64,000 bases of DNA from Bacteroidales bacterium (GTDB lineage Bacteria > Bacteroidota > Bacteroidia > Bacteroidales > P3): assembly GCA_030523765.1 (NCBI GenBank), contig JAUNHX010000004.1, forward strand, positions 1-64,000, read 5' to 3'. The translations under genes were made by a program, and so were the position numbers. Shown in pieces: positions 35,011 through 42,587 of this stretch (position 1 is the first letter of the stretch; each line of letters starts with the position of its first letter). A model generated the notes under the pieces. The model worked only from the letters and a program-made list of their open reading frames with translations, ran no database searches and was not told the DNA's origin.

Positions 35011-36231
35011 ATGACAAAGTCTGAAGAATTCATGGAAATGGAAGCACGCTATGGTGCTCACAATTATCATCCACTGCCCGTTGTTCTCGCTAAAGGCGAA
35101 GGTGCTTTTGTGTGGGATTGCGAAGGCAAACGCTATTTTGACTTCCTGTCGGCTTACAGTGCCGTCAACCAAGGCCACTGCCACCCCAAGATTGTGAAAG
35201 CCATGTGCGACCAAGCCCATCAACTCACCCTCAGCTCGCGCGCCTTCTACAATAACTGTCTCGGCGAATGGGAAAAATATGTTACCGAATATTTTGGCTA
35301 TGAGAAAGTGCTGCCTATGAATAGTGGTGCCGAAGCCGATGAGACGGCTCTCAAACTGGCTCGCCGTTGGGGTGTTGTTAAGAAAGGCATCAAGAACGAT
35401 GAAATAATGATTGTATGCTGCGAAGGCAACTTCCACGGCCGTACCATCACCATCATCACCATGAGCAACGATCCCGAATCGTATGCCAACTATGGTCCTA
35501 TGACCCCAGGTTTCCTCCGCATTCCTTACAACGATACTGATGCCCTCGAGAAGATCCTCGACCAGTATGGCGACAAAGTGGCTGGCTTCCTCGTAGAGCC
35601 CATCCAAGGCGAGGCTGGCGTTTATGTACCCGATGAAGGTTATCTAAAGAAATGCTACGACATCTGCCACAAGCACAATGTACTCTTCATGGCCGATGAG
35701 GTACAGTGCGGTATAGCCCGTACTGGTAAGATGCTTGCTTGCGACCACGAAAACGTGCGTCCCGATATCCTCATCTTGGGTAAAGCCCTCGGTGGTGGTG
35801 TAATGCCTGTTTCGGCAGTTTTGGCTGACGATGAGATTATGCTCAACATCAAACCAGGCGAGCACGGCTCCACCTTTGGAGGCAACCCCATTGCTGCCAA
35901 AGTAAGTATCGCAGCTCTGCAGGTAATCAAAGATGAACACCTGATGGAGAATGCTGATCGTCTCGGAAAGATCTTCCGTGAAGAAATCATGAAAATCGAT
36001 AGTCCTATGATCGAGAAGGTTCGTGGTAAAGGTCTCCTCAATGCTGTCATTATCCGTCCTCGCAACGGAAAAGAGGCTTGGGACGTTTGCCTCAAGATGC
36101 GCGACCTCGGAGTACTCGCCAAACCTACCCACCAACATATTATTCGCTTCGCTCCTCCTCTGGTTATCACTGAAGAGCAACTCCATGAGGCTATTGGACT
36201 TATCAAACAAGCCATTCTTTCGTTCGAATGA
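35011..36231 (+). CDS. rocD: Ornithine-oxo-acid aminotransferase
   Basis: A 406-residue class III PLP aminotransferase. It interconverts ornithine plus 2-oxoglutarate with glutamate semialdehyde plus glutamate, linking arginine and proline metabolism. The PLP lysine is K258 in [10 protein letters not shown], with [11 protein letters not shown] (phosphate and cofactor contacts) and F-M-A-D-E-V-Q-C-G upstream. The N-terminal [12 protein letters not shown] motif is typical of ornithine aminotransferases and separates it from acetylornithine or GABA transaminases. It is monocistronic, with promoter and terminator. Confidence 0.95.
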   Translation: MTKSEEFMEMEARYGAHNYHPLPVVLAKGEGAFVWDCEGKRYFDFLSAYSAVNQGHCHPKIVKAMCDQAHQLTLSSRAFYNNCLGEWEKYVTEYFGYEKVLPMNSGAEADETALKLARRWGVVKKGIKNDEIMIVCCEGNFHGRTITIITMSNDPESYANYGPMTPGFLRIPYNDTDALEKILDQYGDKVAGFLVEPIQGEAGVYVPDEGYLKKCYDICHKHNVLFMADEVQCGIARTGKMLACDHENVRPDILILGKALGGGVMPVSAVLADDEIMLNIKPGEHGSTFGGNPIAAKVSIAALQVIKDEHLMENADRLGKIFREEIMKIDSPMIEKVRGKGLLNAVIIRPRNGKEAWDVCLKMRDLGVLAKPTHQHIIRFAPPLVITEEQLHEAIGLIKQAILSFE

Positions 36232-36262
36232 TCGAATGTTGGCATTTGCCATCTATAAATAC

Positions 36263-36305
36263 GAAGTTGCCAGCCTCTCGGTTGGCAACTTCCTTTTCTT
36301 TCTTT
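36263..36305 (+). terminator. Terminator of rocD
   Basis: GAAGTTGCCA (36263-36272) pairs with TGGCAACTTC (36283-36292), followed by a T-rich run. Confidence 0.88.
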
Positions 36306-36445
36306 TCATATAAAAAAACAAACTCTAAAAAGCACTTCCTTCTCCTACCCTCATCACTCCCACATCTTAGACATAAACCCATTAAAGACAAAAGCAGTTT
36401 CTGCCCCATCCTCCTTTAGAAAACAATAAAAACAGATATATTGAC

Positions 36446-37894
36446 ATGAAAAAATTTACCCTCTCCATCCTTCTCACACTGGCCTTCGCACCTATGGCTA
36501 TGGCGCAGGATCAACAAGAGGCAAAGGTTGTCAATCCTCGCAATACTGCCGAAGAATCACAACCTGAAACCAACCCACTCATCCTTGAACGCCTCGATGA
36601 ATGGCAAGACCTCAAGTTTGGTTTTATGGCCCACTGGGGTATGTATACCCAATGGGGTGTTGTTGAATCGTGGAGCATCTGTAGCGAGCCCTGGATCAAT
36701 CGAAATGGAGCCAACTATATGGGCTATTTCCTTAGCTATCGCAACCTCAACACCACCTTCAATCCCACCCGTTTCGATGCCAAACGATGGGCAAAAGCTG
36801 CTGGCGATGCAGGCATGAGGTACATGATCTTCACCACCAAGCACCACGATGGCTTCTGCATGTTCGACTCCAAATACACCAACTACACCATTGCCGACAA
36901 GAGTTGTGCCTACTCCAAACGCAGCAAGCACGATCCCACCAAAGAACTGGTAGATGCTTTCCGTGCCAAAGGTATGTGGACAGGTCTCTATTTCTCGAAA
37001 GCCGACTGGCATCACGATGATTATTGGGCACCCGAATGGGCAACCCCCGATCGCAACGTTAACTACGATCCTGTTGAATATCCCGAACGTTGGAACAACT
37101 TCTGCGAATTCACCTACAATCAAATTTATGAGTTGACACACAACTATGGATATATCGATATCCTTTGGCTTGATGCAGGATGGATTCGCCCCCAATGGAG
37201 TATCAACGAAGAGGTTCGCCCTTGGCTAGGATGTCATGGTTATGTACAAGATATCAATATGCCCCGTATTGCCCGTATGGCTCGCGAAAACAACCCCAAC
37301 CTCCTTATTGTTGATCGCTCTGTTGGAGGTAAATACGAGAACTACCGAACTCCCGAGCAACAGATTCCCGATACCTATCTCGATTATCCTTGGGAAACCT
37401 GCATGACGATGGGCGACTCATGGTCGTATGTTAAAGACGACAATTACAAGAGCACCAACACACTGATCCATACCCTCGTAGATGTTGTTGCCAAAGGAGG
37501 CAACCTACTACTCAACGTAGGACCCGACCAGTATGGTGCCATCCCCGACACCTGTCTTCAACGTATGCGCGAAATAGGTGCTTGGCTCAAAATCAACGGC
37601 AAAGCCATCTATAGCACCCGTGCCTGCGCACCCTATGTAAGCAACAAATGGCGTTTCACTCAAAGCAAAGATCTCAACACCATCTATGCTATCTATCTGC
37701 TCGATGAGGGAGAAGCGATGCCCGAAGTGGTAACGATGCCCCATCTGAATAGGGTACCCACTGGTGCCTCTGTAGTAGGCGGTGGTAGTGCAAAACTGAA
37801 CATTGAGAGCGAACATATCCAATTATATGTTCACCCCTCAAAGAAGGCCTCTCACGCTGTTGCTATCGCCCTCACCTTCGATAAAAAGAACTAG
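36446..37894 (+). CDS. Alpha-L-fucosidase (GH29), exported
   Basis: A 482-residue glycoside hydrolase family 29 protein with a signal peptide (about 1-20, ending A-M-A-Q). GH29 enzymes remove terminal alpha-L-fucose from host glycans such as mucin and milk oligosaccharides by a retaining mechanism. The catalytic nucleophile is Asp243 in I-L-W-L-D-A-G-W; other family segments are F-M-A-H-W-G-M-Y-T-Q-W-G, T-T-K-H-H-D-G-F-C-M-F and N-L-L-L-N-V-G-P. Length is enough for the barrel and a small C-terminal domain. Periplasmic or outer-membrane location is expected. No SusCD pair is adjacent, so it is not in a classic polysaccharide utilisation locus. Confidence 0.93.
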   Translation: MKKFTLSILLTLAFAPMAMAQDQQEAKVVNPRNTAEESQPETNPLILERLDEWQDLKFGFMAHWGMYTQWGVVESWSICSEPWINRNGANYMGYFLSYRNLNTTFNPTRFDAKRWAKAAGDAGMRYMIFTTKHHDGFCMFDSKYTNYTIADKSCAYSKRSKHDPTKELVDAFRAKGMWTGLYFSKADWHHDDYWAPEWATPDRNVNYDPVEYPERWNNFCEFTYNQIYELTHNYGYIDILWLDAGWIRPQWSINEEVRPWLGCHGYVQDINMPRIARMARENNPNLLIVDRSVGGKYENYRTPEQQIPDTYLDYPWETCMTMGDSWSYVKDDNYKSTNTLIHTLVDVVAKGGNLLLNVGPDQYGAIPDTCLQRMREIGAWLKINGKAIYSTRACAPYVSNKWRFTQSKDLNTIYAIYLLDEGEAMPEVVTMPHLNRVPTGASVVGGGSAKLNIESEHIQLYVHPSKKASHAVAIALTFDKKN

Positions 37895-37956
37895 CCCACC
37901 CTCTTCTCACCAGCGATAATAGTAAAACTATATTTGAAAATACCAACATCATCAAT

Positions 37957-37990
37957 AAAAAACGGCAGTAATTTCATACTGCCGTTTTTC
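37957..37990. terminator. Bidirectional terminator between GH29 and peptidase genes
   Basis: AAAAACGGCAGTA pairs with TACTGCCGTTTTT around a 6-nt loop, with A-runs on the left and T-runs on the right, so it can act for both convergent genes. Confidence 0.92.
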
Positions 37991-38052
37991 TTTATTATTG
38001 CAATTATTGAACAGCCGAACATATCGGTAATCGACTGATGTATATAACCGCT

Positions 38053-40227
38053 TTAGAGCTTACGCAACAAGAAATCGGTCATCAACTGGTAAAGATTAAG
38101 ACGTGTGTTGCCACCATAAATGCTGTGATTCTTATTAGGATAGATACGCATCTCGAACTGCTTGTTGGCTTTCTCAAGTGCAGTAATCATATCGGCAGCA
38201 TTTTGGAAATGCACATTATCGTCACCAGTACCATGAATCAATAAATAGTTGCCCTGCAAACGATCGGCATAGTTTATAGGCGAATTGTCATCATAGCCAG
38301 CAGCATTATCTTGCGGACGCTGAAGGAAACGCTCGCTGTAGATATTGTCATAGTAACGCCATGTGGTGACTGGAGCAACAGCGATAGCCGATTTAAAGAC
38401 ATCGTTACCTTTGAGGATACTAAGAGTTGAGAGGTAGCCACCAAAACTCCATCCGAAGATACCAATACGACTTTCATCGATCCATGATTGTTGACCAAAG
38501 TAGCGAGCAGCTTCAATGGCATCCTCACACTCCATCTTACCAAGATTCTTATAGGTCATCTTCTTAAAAGCAGCACCTCGTCCACCAGTACCACGTCCGT
38601 CGAAACATGCCACCACGTAACCTTTCTGAGCCAACATATGGAACCAGAAATAGTCGCGATAGCCAAAGCCATTGGTAACCTGTTGGTTGCCAGGACCACC
38701 ATAGACATAGAAGAAGAGGGGATAGCGCTTAGTGCTATCAAAATCGGGAGGCAGAATGGTGTAGCAATTCAGTTCGGTGCCGTTGCTAGTAGTGAAGGTA
38801 CCAAACGTTTTGCGGCATGTACCATATTCTTGCATCGTCTGTTGCAGTTTGGCATTATCTTGAAGAGTCTTCACCAGCTGACCCTTGCTATCATGAAGAG
38901 TAAATACAGGAGCCGAGTTAGCATCGCTCCACATACGGATAAAATATTTGCAGCCATTGCTCATCGAGGCAGTATAGGTGCCAGGTTTATCACCTAGGTT
39001 CACCTTTTTCTTACCCTTGAAATTGATCATATAAAGATCGGTATTGATGGGCGAACTTTCGTGCGAAGTGTAATAGATTTGTTGTTTAGACTCATCGATA
39101 CCACAAATGGTAGCCACATCATAGTTGCCAGTAGTGATCTGTCGCACCATCGTGCCGTTCATATCATACAGATAGATATGGTTATAACCACTACTCTCAG
39201 AATTGATAAGGAAATGTTTGCCATCCTTAAGGAACACCCATGTTTCGGGAACCTCTACATAAGCCTCATCGCGTTCGGTATAAAGGGTACGGATGTTGCC
39301 TGTGGTAGCATCAGCCAAGAGTAGTTCCATGAAGTTCTGCAGACGATTCATACGCATTACAGCCAACGTGTTAGCATCGCGTGTCCATTGCATGCGAGGA
39401 ATATACTGGTCGTTTTGGCTACCAATATCAAGCTTCATGGTTTTCTGCGAAGCAAGGTCATAGATCATCACATCTACCACCGAATTATCTTCGCCTGCTT
39501 TGGGGTATTTGAAACGGTAATCTTCAGGATAGCGTTCGCCCCACATTTGCATGTTGTATTCCTTGACGTTCGATTCATCAAAACGATAGAATGCCAGTTT
39601 TTTACTATCAGGACTCCAGAAGAAACCCTGGGTAATAGCGAACTCCTCCTCATACACCCAATCGGTAGTACCGTTGATAACATGATTGAACTTGCCATCG
39701 CGAGTCACCTGAGTTTCCTGCATCGTTGAGAGGTTGATGATGAAAAGGTTATTGTCGCGAACAAAAGCCACCATCGTGCCATCGGGCGAGAAGGTGGTGA
39801 GGCGCTGCTTGCCCTCCTGACTAATCTTCTGAATCGATTTTTCAGCCACATTATAAATATAGTAGTCGCTCACACCCGAATGGCGATAAAGCGGCTCGAA
39901 GCCCGACGAAAGAAGTATCAGTTGTTCATCAGCACTGAAAACATAGCTCTCCATAGGAGGTAGCGGCTTGCTTTTCTTAGCCTCTTGAGGTCCTCCAAAA
40001 GAGCATACGGTTTCTACCTTTTCGCCTGTCTTGTAGGCATACTTCTCGATGCCCGTGCGGGTAAGGATGCAATAATGTTCGCCATCGTTCATCGACTCGA
40101 TCGACTGGATGCCTTGAGGCGAAAATTTGTTGGAAGCCCATATATCTTCCAGCGTAATTTGTTTTGTCTGTGCCATAAGCGTGGATGCCATCACTAGGAG
40201 GCTCAACAGTAAAGGAATTTTCTTCAT
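38053..40227 (-). CDS. Dipeptidyl peptidase IV-like S9 peptidase, exported
   Basis: A 724-residue S9 family serine peptidase with a signal peptide. The N-terminal about 450 residues form the beta-propeller (repeated W-x-x-D segments); the C-terminal alpha/beta-hydrolase carries Ser594 in G-W-S-F-G-G-Y, the Asp in G-T-G-D-D-N-V-H and the His in N-K-N-H-S-I-Y-G. The conserved N-terminal Glu pair that binds the free amino terminus is present (V-Y-E-E-E-F), indicating X-Pro dipeptidyl specificity as in DPP IV. It works in the periplasm on peptides delivered by the secreted proteases. Catalytic residues are intact. Confidence 0.94.
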   Translation of the reverse strand: MKKIPLLLSLLVMASTLMAQTKQITLEDIWASNKFSPQGIQSIESMNDGEHYCILTRTGIEKYAYKTGEKVETVCSFGGPQEAKKSKPLPPMESYVFSADEQLILLSSGFEPLYRHSGVSDYYIYNVAEKSIQKISQEGKQRLTTFSPDGTMVAFVRDNNLFIINLSTMQETQVTRDGKFNHVINGTTDWVYEEEFAITQGFFWSPDSKKLAFYRFDESNVKEYNMQMWGERYPEDYRFKYPKAGEDNSVVDVMIYDLASQKTMKLDIGSQNDQYIPRMQWTRDANTLAVMRMNRLQNFMELLLADATTGNIRTLYTERDEAYVEVPETWVFLKDGKHFLINSESSGYNHIYLYDMNGTMVRQITTGNYDVATICGIDESKQQIYYTSHESSPINTDLYMINFKGKKKVNLGDKPGTYTASMSNGCKYFIRMWSDANSAPVFTLHDSKGQLVKTLQDNAKLQQTMQEYGTCRKTFGTFTTSNGTELNCYTILPPDFDSTKRYPLFFYVYGGPGNQQVTNGFGYRDYFWFHMLAQKGYVVACFDGRGTGGRGAAFKKMTYKNLGKMECEDAIEAARYFGQQSWIDESRIGIFGWSFGGYLSTLSILKGNDVFKSAIAVAPVTTWRYYDNIYSERFLQRPQDNAAGYDDNSPINYADRLQGNYLLIHGTGDDNVHFQNAADMITALEKANKQFEMRIYPNKNHSIYGGNTRLNLYQLMTDFLLRKL

Positions 40228-40314
40228 GTATCGTAATATTTATTATTCAAAATGATGATTATCACGTCTGCTGCACCCTCTCCTACCCTCTTAGCTACGT
40301 GCTGAAACAGCATG

Positions 40315-40322
40315 CAAAAATA
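40315..40322 (-). promoter_or_regulatory. Promoter box for the S9 peptidase gene
   Basis: TATTTTTG on the minus strand, 88 bp upstream of the start and divergent from the tRNA-Ser promoter. Confidence 0.65.
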
Positions 40323-40374
40323 CATTTTTTTTCTCATTCGGCACTTTTTTTCTTGGTAGTTCAAAAAAAGTTTG

Positions 40375-40382
40375 TACTTTTG
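40375..40382 (+). promoter_or_regulatory. Promoter box for tRNA-Ser
   Basis: TACTTTTG with TTG at 40353-40355 (19-bp spacing), 63 bp before the mature tRNA 5' end. It is a textbook Bacteroidota promoter. Confidence 0.8.
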
Positions 40383-40445
40383 CAAACCGAAACGCAAGGG
40401 ATACCAAGCGTTCAAGAGTGCTCTAAGAGCTTGAAATATAACAAT

Positions 40446-40533
40446 GGAGAGATGCCGGAGCGGTCGAACGGGGCGGTCTCGAAAACCGTTGACCCCCTCT
40501 GGGGGTCCCAGGGTTCGAATCCCTGTCTCTCCG
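40446..40533 (+). tRNA. tRNA-Ser (anticodon CGA)
   Basis: 88 nt with a 7-bp acceptor stem (GGAGAGA/TCTCTCC), discriminator G, anticodon stem GCGGT/ACCGT, loop CTCGAAA giving anticodon CGA, a long variable arm (GACCCCC-TCTG-GGGGTC region) typical of tRNA-Ser, and the T-loop GGTTCGAATCC. It reads UCG. The 3' CCA is not encoded and must be added. A terminator follows at 40541-40583. Confidence 0.97.
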
Positions 40534-40540
40534 CAAAATG

Positions 40541-40583
40541 AATCTCATAGGTTCCTAAAAAGAGATCTATGAGATTTTTTTTT
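40541..40583 (+). terminator. Terminator of tRNA-Ser
   Basis: AATCTCATAG (40541-40550) pairs with CTATGAGATT (40567-40576), followed by eight or more T residues. Confidence 0.92.
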
Positions 40584-40664
40584 CACCACCCTTCTCTTAT
40601 CTACACAACCATCCTTTTCGATGGTATCTGCTGAAAATATAACAGATCACCATCCACAAAACAA

Positions 40665-40706
40665 AACAAAGCACTCAACCTAATTAGTTGGATGCCTTGT
40701 TTTTAT
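40665..40706 (-). terminator. Probable terminator of the OmpA-like gene
   Basis: An imperfect stem with ACAA/TTGT, GCA/TGC and CAAC/GTTG pairs, with A-runs to the left (T-run on the minus strand). It is weaker than the others in the window. Confidence 0.5.
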
Positions 40707-40734
40707 TACAGAAAGCAAACGGTTCTCTGCTTTT

Positions 40735-42042
40735 CTATTGTTCTGTAATACCAGTAATAATCAGTTTGATCTTGGTTTCGCTGAACGACTGACCCTTGTT
40801 CAGGGCTGCTGCAGCCGAACGTTTTATCTCATTCTGCGTCATACCTGCAACCGTCATGCGACTCTCCTCAATGCCATTCTTAACAAAGAACTCTTTTACC
40901 GATTGAGCACGTTTGAGCGACAATTCCATATCGCGTTGCAGATCTACACCATACGATTGCACGTAACCTTTAATCTGAAGTGTGATATCGTTGTGGTTGC
41001 GGAACATCGAGATATAATTGAGGAGTGCTGTATCCGATTCGGGAAGGAGGGCACCATTATCATCGAAATAGACATCGTTGATATTGAAGGCGGTACCCTT
41101 CACAGTTCTGTTTAGCATCACACGCAGCAAGGTATCCTCACGGAAGATATTGGAGTTAAACTCTTTGTACACTGAGAAATAACCCTCCTTCTTTGCATAT
41201 AGGGTATAGTTGAAGTTAGGTACAAATTTCACTTTGCCTGCACGGAAGCGAGGATCCTTCACAATAGGCCTATTATCAGTATTCTTCTCAAGGATCAGCA
41301 AATCAACATCCACCCTTTTCTTCAACTCATTATCCCAGAAAATGATGGTAGGTTCATATGAATCCACCTGTATCGACACCTTGATAGTGTGACCACTACC
41401 CTTATTGCTGAGGTTATCGAGTGCAATATAGTATACCTCCCCTTTCTTGGCGGGGATGCTCTTCACAAAGCCTTGACTACTATTTTTATCAATAAACTGT
41501 TTCGTTGCATCTTTCACATGCATACCCAAATGGGGTGTCCCTATCCTAGCGGCACTATCAACAGCACCAAAGCAAGCAGCGATAGGTTTCACACGACCCT
41601 CGATAATGCGATTCGAGAAATATGAATCGGTATATCTGAAAACGATAAAATTATAGTTGTCCTTCGGGTCGGTCTTCGTAATATCAAACTCCAAATTTCC
41701 ACTATAAGGAACGGTAAACTTATACCATACGGTATTATGCTCGTATTCAAACACCCATGGGTTACTTTTGTCACGCATGACATCCTGCACACGACCCGCA
41801 CCTACGGGAGCAGTGGTAGGTCCGAAAGCCACATCGGGTTGCAACTCGATAGCGAAGATACAGTCGTTGCTATTAGAAGGCAACTGCACCTCTTGCGGTT
41901 TAGGCTTGGTAGGCACCTTTGATTTCGACTTGGACGATTTCGAAGAGGTGGGCTTCTTGCCAGGAGTCTTGTTCTGAGCTTGAAGGTCGCACATACCCAC
42001 AAGGAGTAAGCAAGTAAGAAGGGCTATGGCGATTCGTTTCAT
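40735..42042 (-). CDS. OmpA-like outer-membrane protein with atypical peptidoglycan-binding site
   Basis: A 435-residue exported protein: signal peptide (1-22), Lys/Ser/Pro-rich linker (about 25-55), a beta-rich middle domain (about 60-310) and a C-terminal OmpA-like domain (about 325-435). In the OmpA domain the helix L-S-L-K-R-A-Q-S-V keeps the peptidoglycan-contacting Arg, but the usual G-H-T-D segment reads G-Y-V-Q, so the diaminopimelate-binding Asp is lost. Binding may be altered or absent. It has its own promoter and is likely an abundant envelope protein; the exact role is unknown. Confidence 0.85.
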   Translation of the reverse strand: MKRIAIALLTCLLLVGMCDLQAQNKTPGKKPTSSKSSKSKSKVPTKPKPQEVQLPSNSNDCIFAIELQPDVAFGPTTAPVGAGRVQDVMRDKSNPWVFEYEHNTVWYKFTVPYSGNLEFDITKTDPKDNYNFIVFRYTDSYFSNRIIEGRVKPIAACFGAVDSAARIGTPHLGMHVKDATKQFIDKNSSQGFVKSIPAKKGEVYYIALDNLSNKGSGHTIKVSIQVDSYEPTIIFWDNELKKRVDVDLLILEKNTDNRPIVKDPRFRAGKVKFVPNFNYTLYAKKEGYFSVYKEFNSNIFREDTLLRVMLNRTVKGTAFNINDVYFDDNGALLPESDTALLNYISMFRNHNDITLQIKGYVQSYGVDLQRDMELSLKRAQSVKEFFVKNGIEESRMTVAGMTQNEIKRSAAAALNKGQSFSETKIKLIITGITEQ

Positions 42043-42081
42043 ATCTTATAAATGTTTTAGTATATGTATTAAAAATCGAGG

Positions 42082-42089
42082 CAAAGTTA
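42082..42089 (-). promoter_or_regulatory. Promoter box for the OmpA-like gene
   Basis: TAACTTTG on the minus strand, 40 bp upstream of the start codon. Confidence 0.7.
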
Positions 42090-42511
42090 CATATTTTTTT
42101 TAATATAAGGACCATATTTGATGAATATTTTTTTTGATTAGACTTTATCTTCTTGATAATTAGAATCATTATTTTCTATTTAGCAACACCATTGTCAGGG
42201 TTTATTATCTCGTTTTATAATCCTATATGTCAATTTCGGACACTGCATTGTACAAATTAGCTTTTGGGGATATCGTTAACCGCCTCTCGAGTATCCCATC
42301 GGCATCGCAAAGGTTCCTCGTCCGCTCACCATTGTCTCTTACCGCCCCCCCCCCTACACGTCATCTATTCGCACCAACCACCGAATGTATGTTTTTTGGA
42401 TAAAAAATTCAGGCCTCATAACGCGCTGATACCTTGGATATTGCAACCATCATTCCCCCATTATCCATCAATGAGCATTATTTTTTTTACTGCCATATAA
42501 AAAAATAGTTT

Positions 42512-42519
42512 TATTTTTG
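42512..42519 (+). promoter_or_regulatory. Promoter box for ppdK
   Basis: TATTTTTG, 69 bp upstream of the ppdK start codon. Confidence 0.7.
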
Positions 42520-42587
42520 CATTTCTCTTTCAACAAAATACAGATTTATATAATCGATTAAAATATAAACTAATACTATAAATAAAC

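Larger units (their letters stand above)
42043..42587. other. Intergenic region with divergent promoters and a poly-C tract
   Basis: Between the divergent OmpA-like gene and ppdK. It holds both promoters (42082-42089 minus, 42512-42519 plus) and a run of ten C at 42345-42354. The ORF around it shows no coding signature. No riboswitch or small RNA was recognised. Confidence 0.5.

Noticed and set aside
34900-35607. Upstream extension of the double-ABC ORF across the antisense strand of rocD (about 235 extra codons).
   Set aside because: It is the complement of a highly conserved aminotransferase, shows no ABC homology and has a good internal start at 34899 or 34884. The open frame is a by-product of rocD codon use.
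42264-42500. A 78-codon ORF containing the poly-C tract, considered as a phase-variable gene.
   Set aside because: No homology, no start context, and it covers spacer right up to the ppdK promoter.
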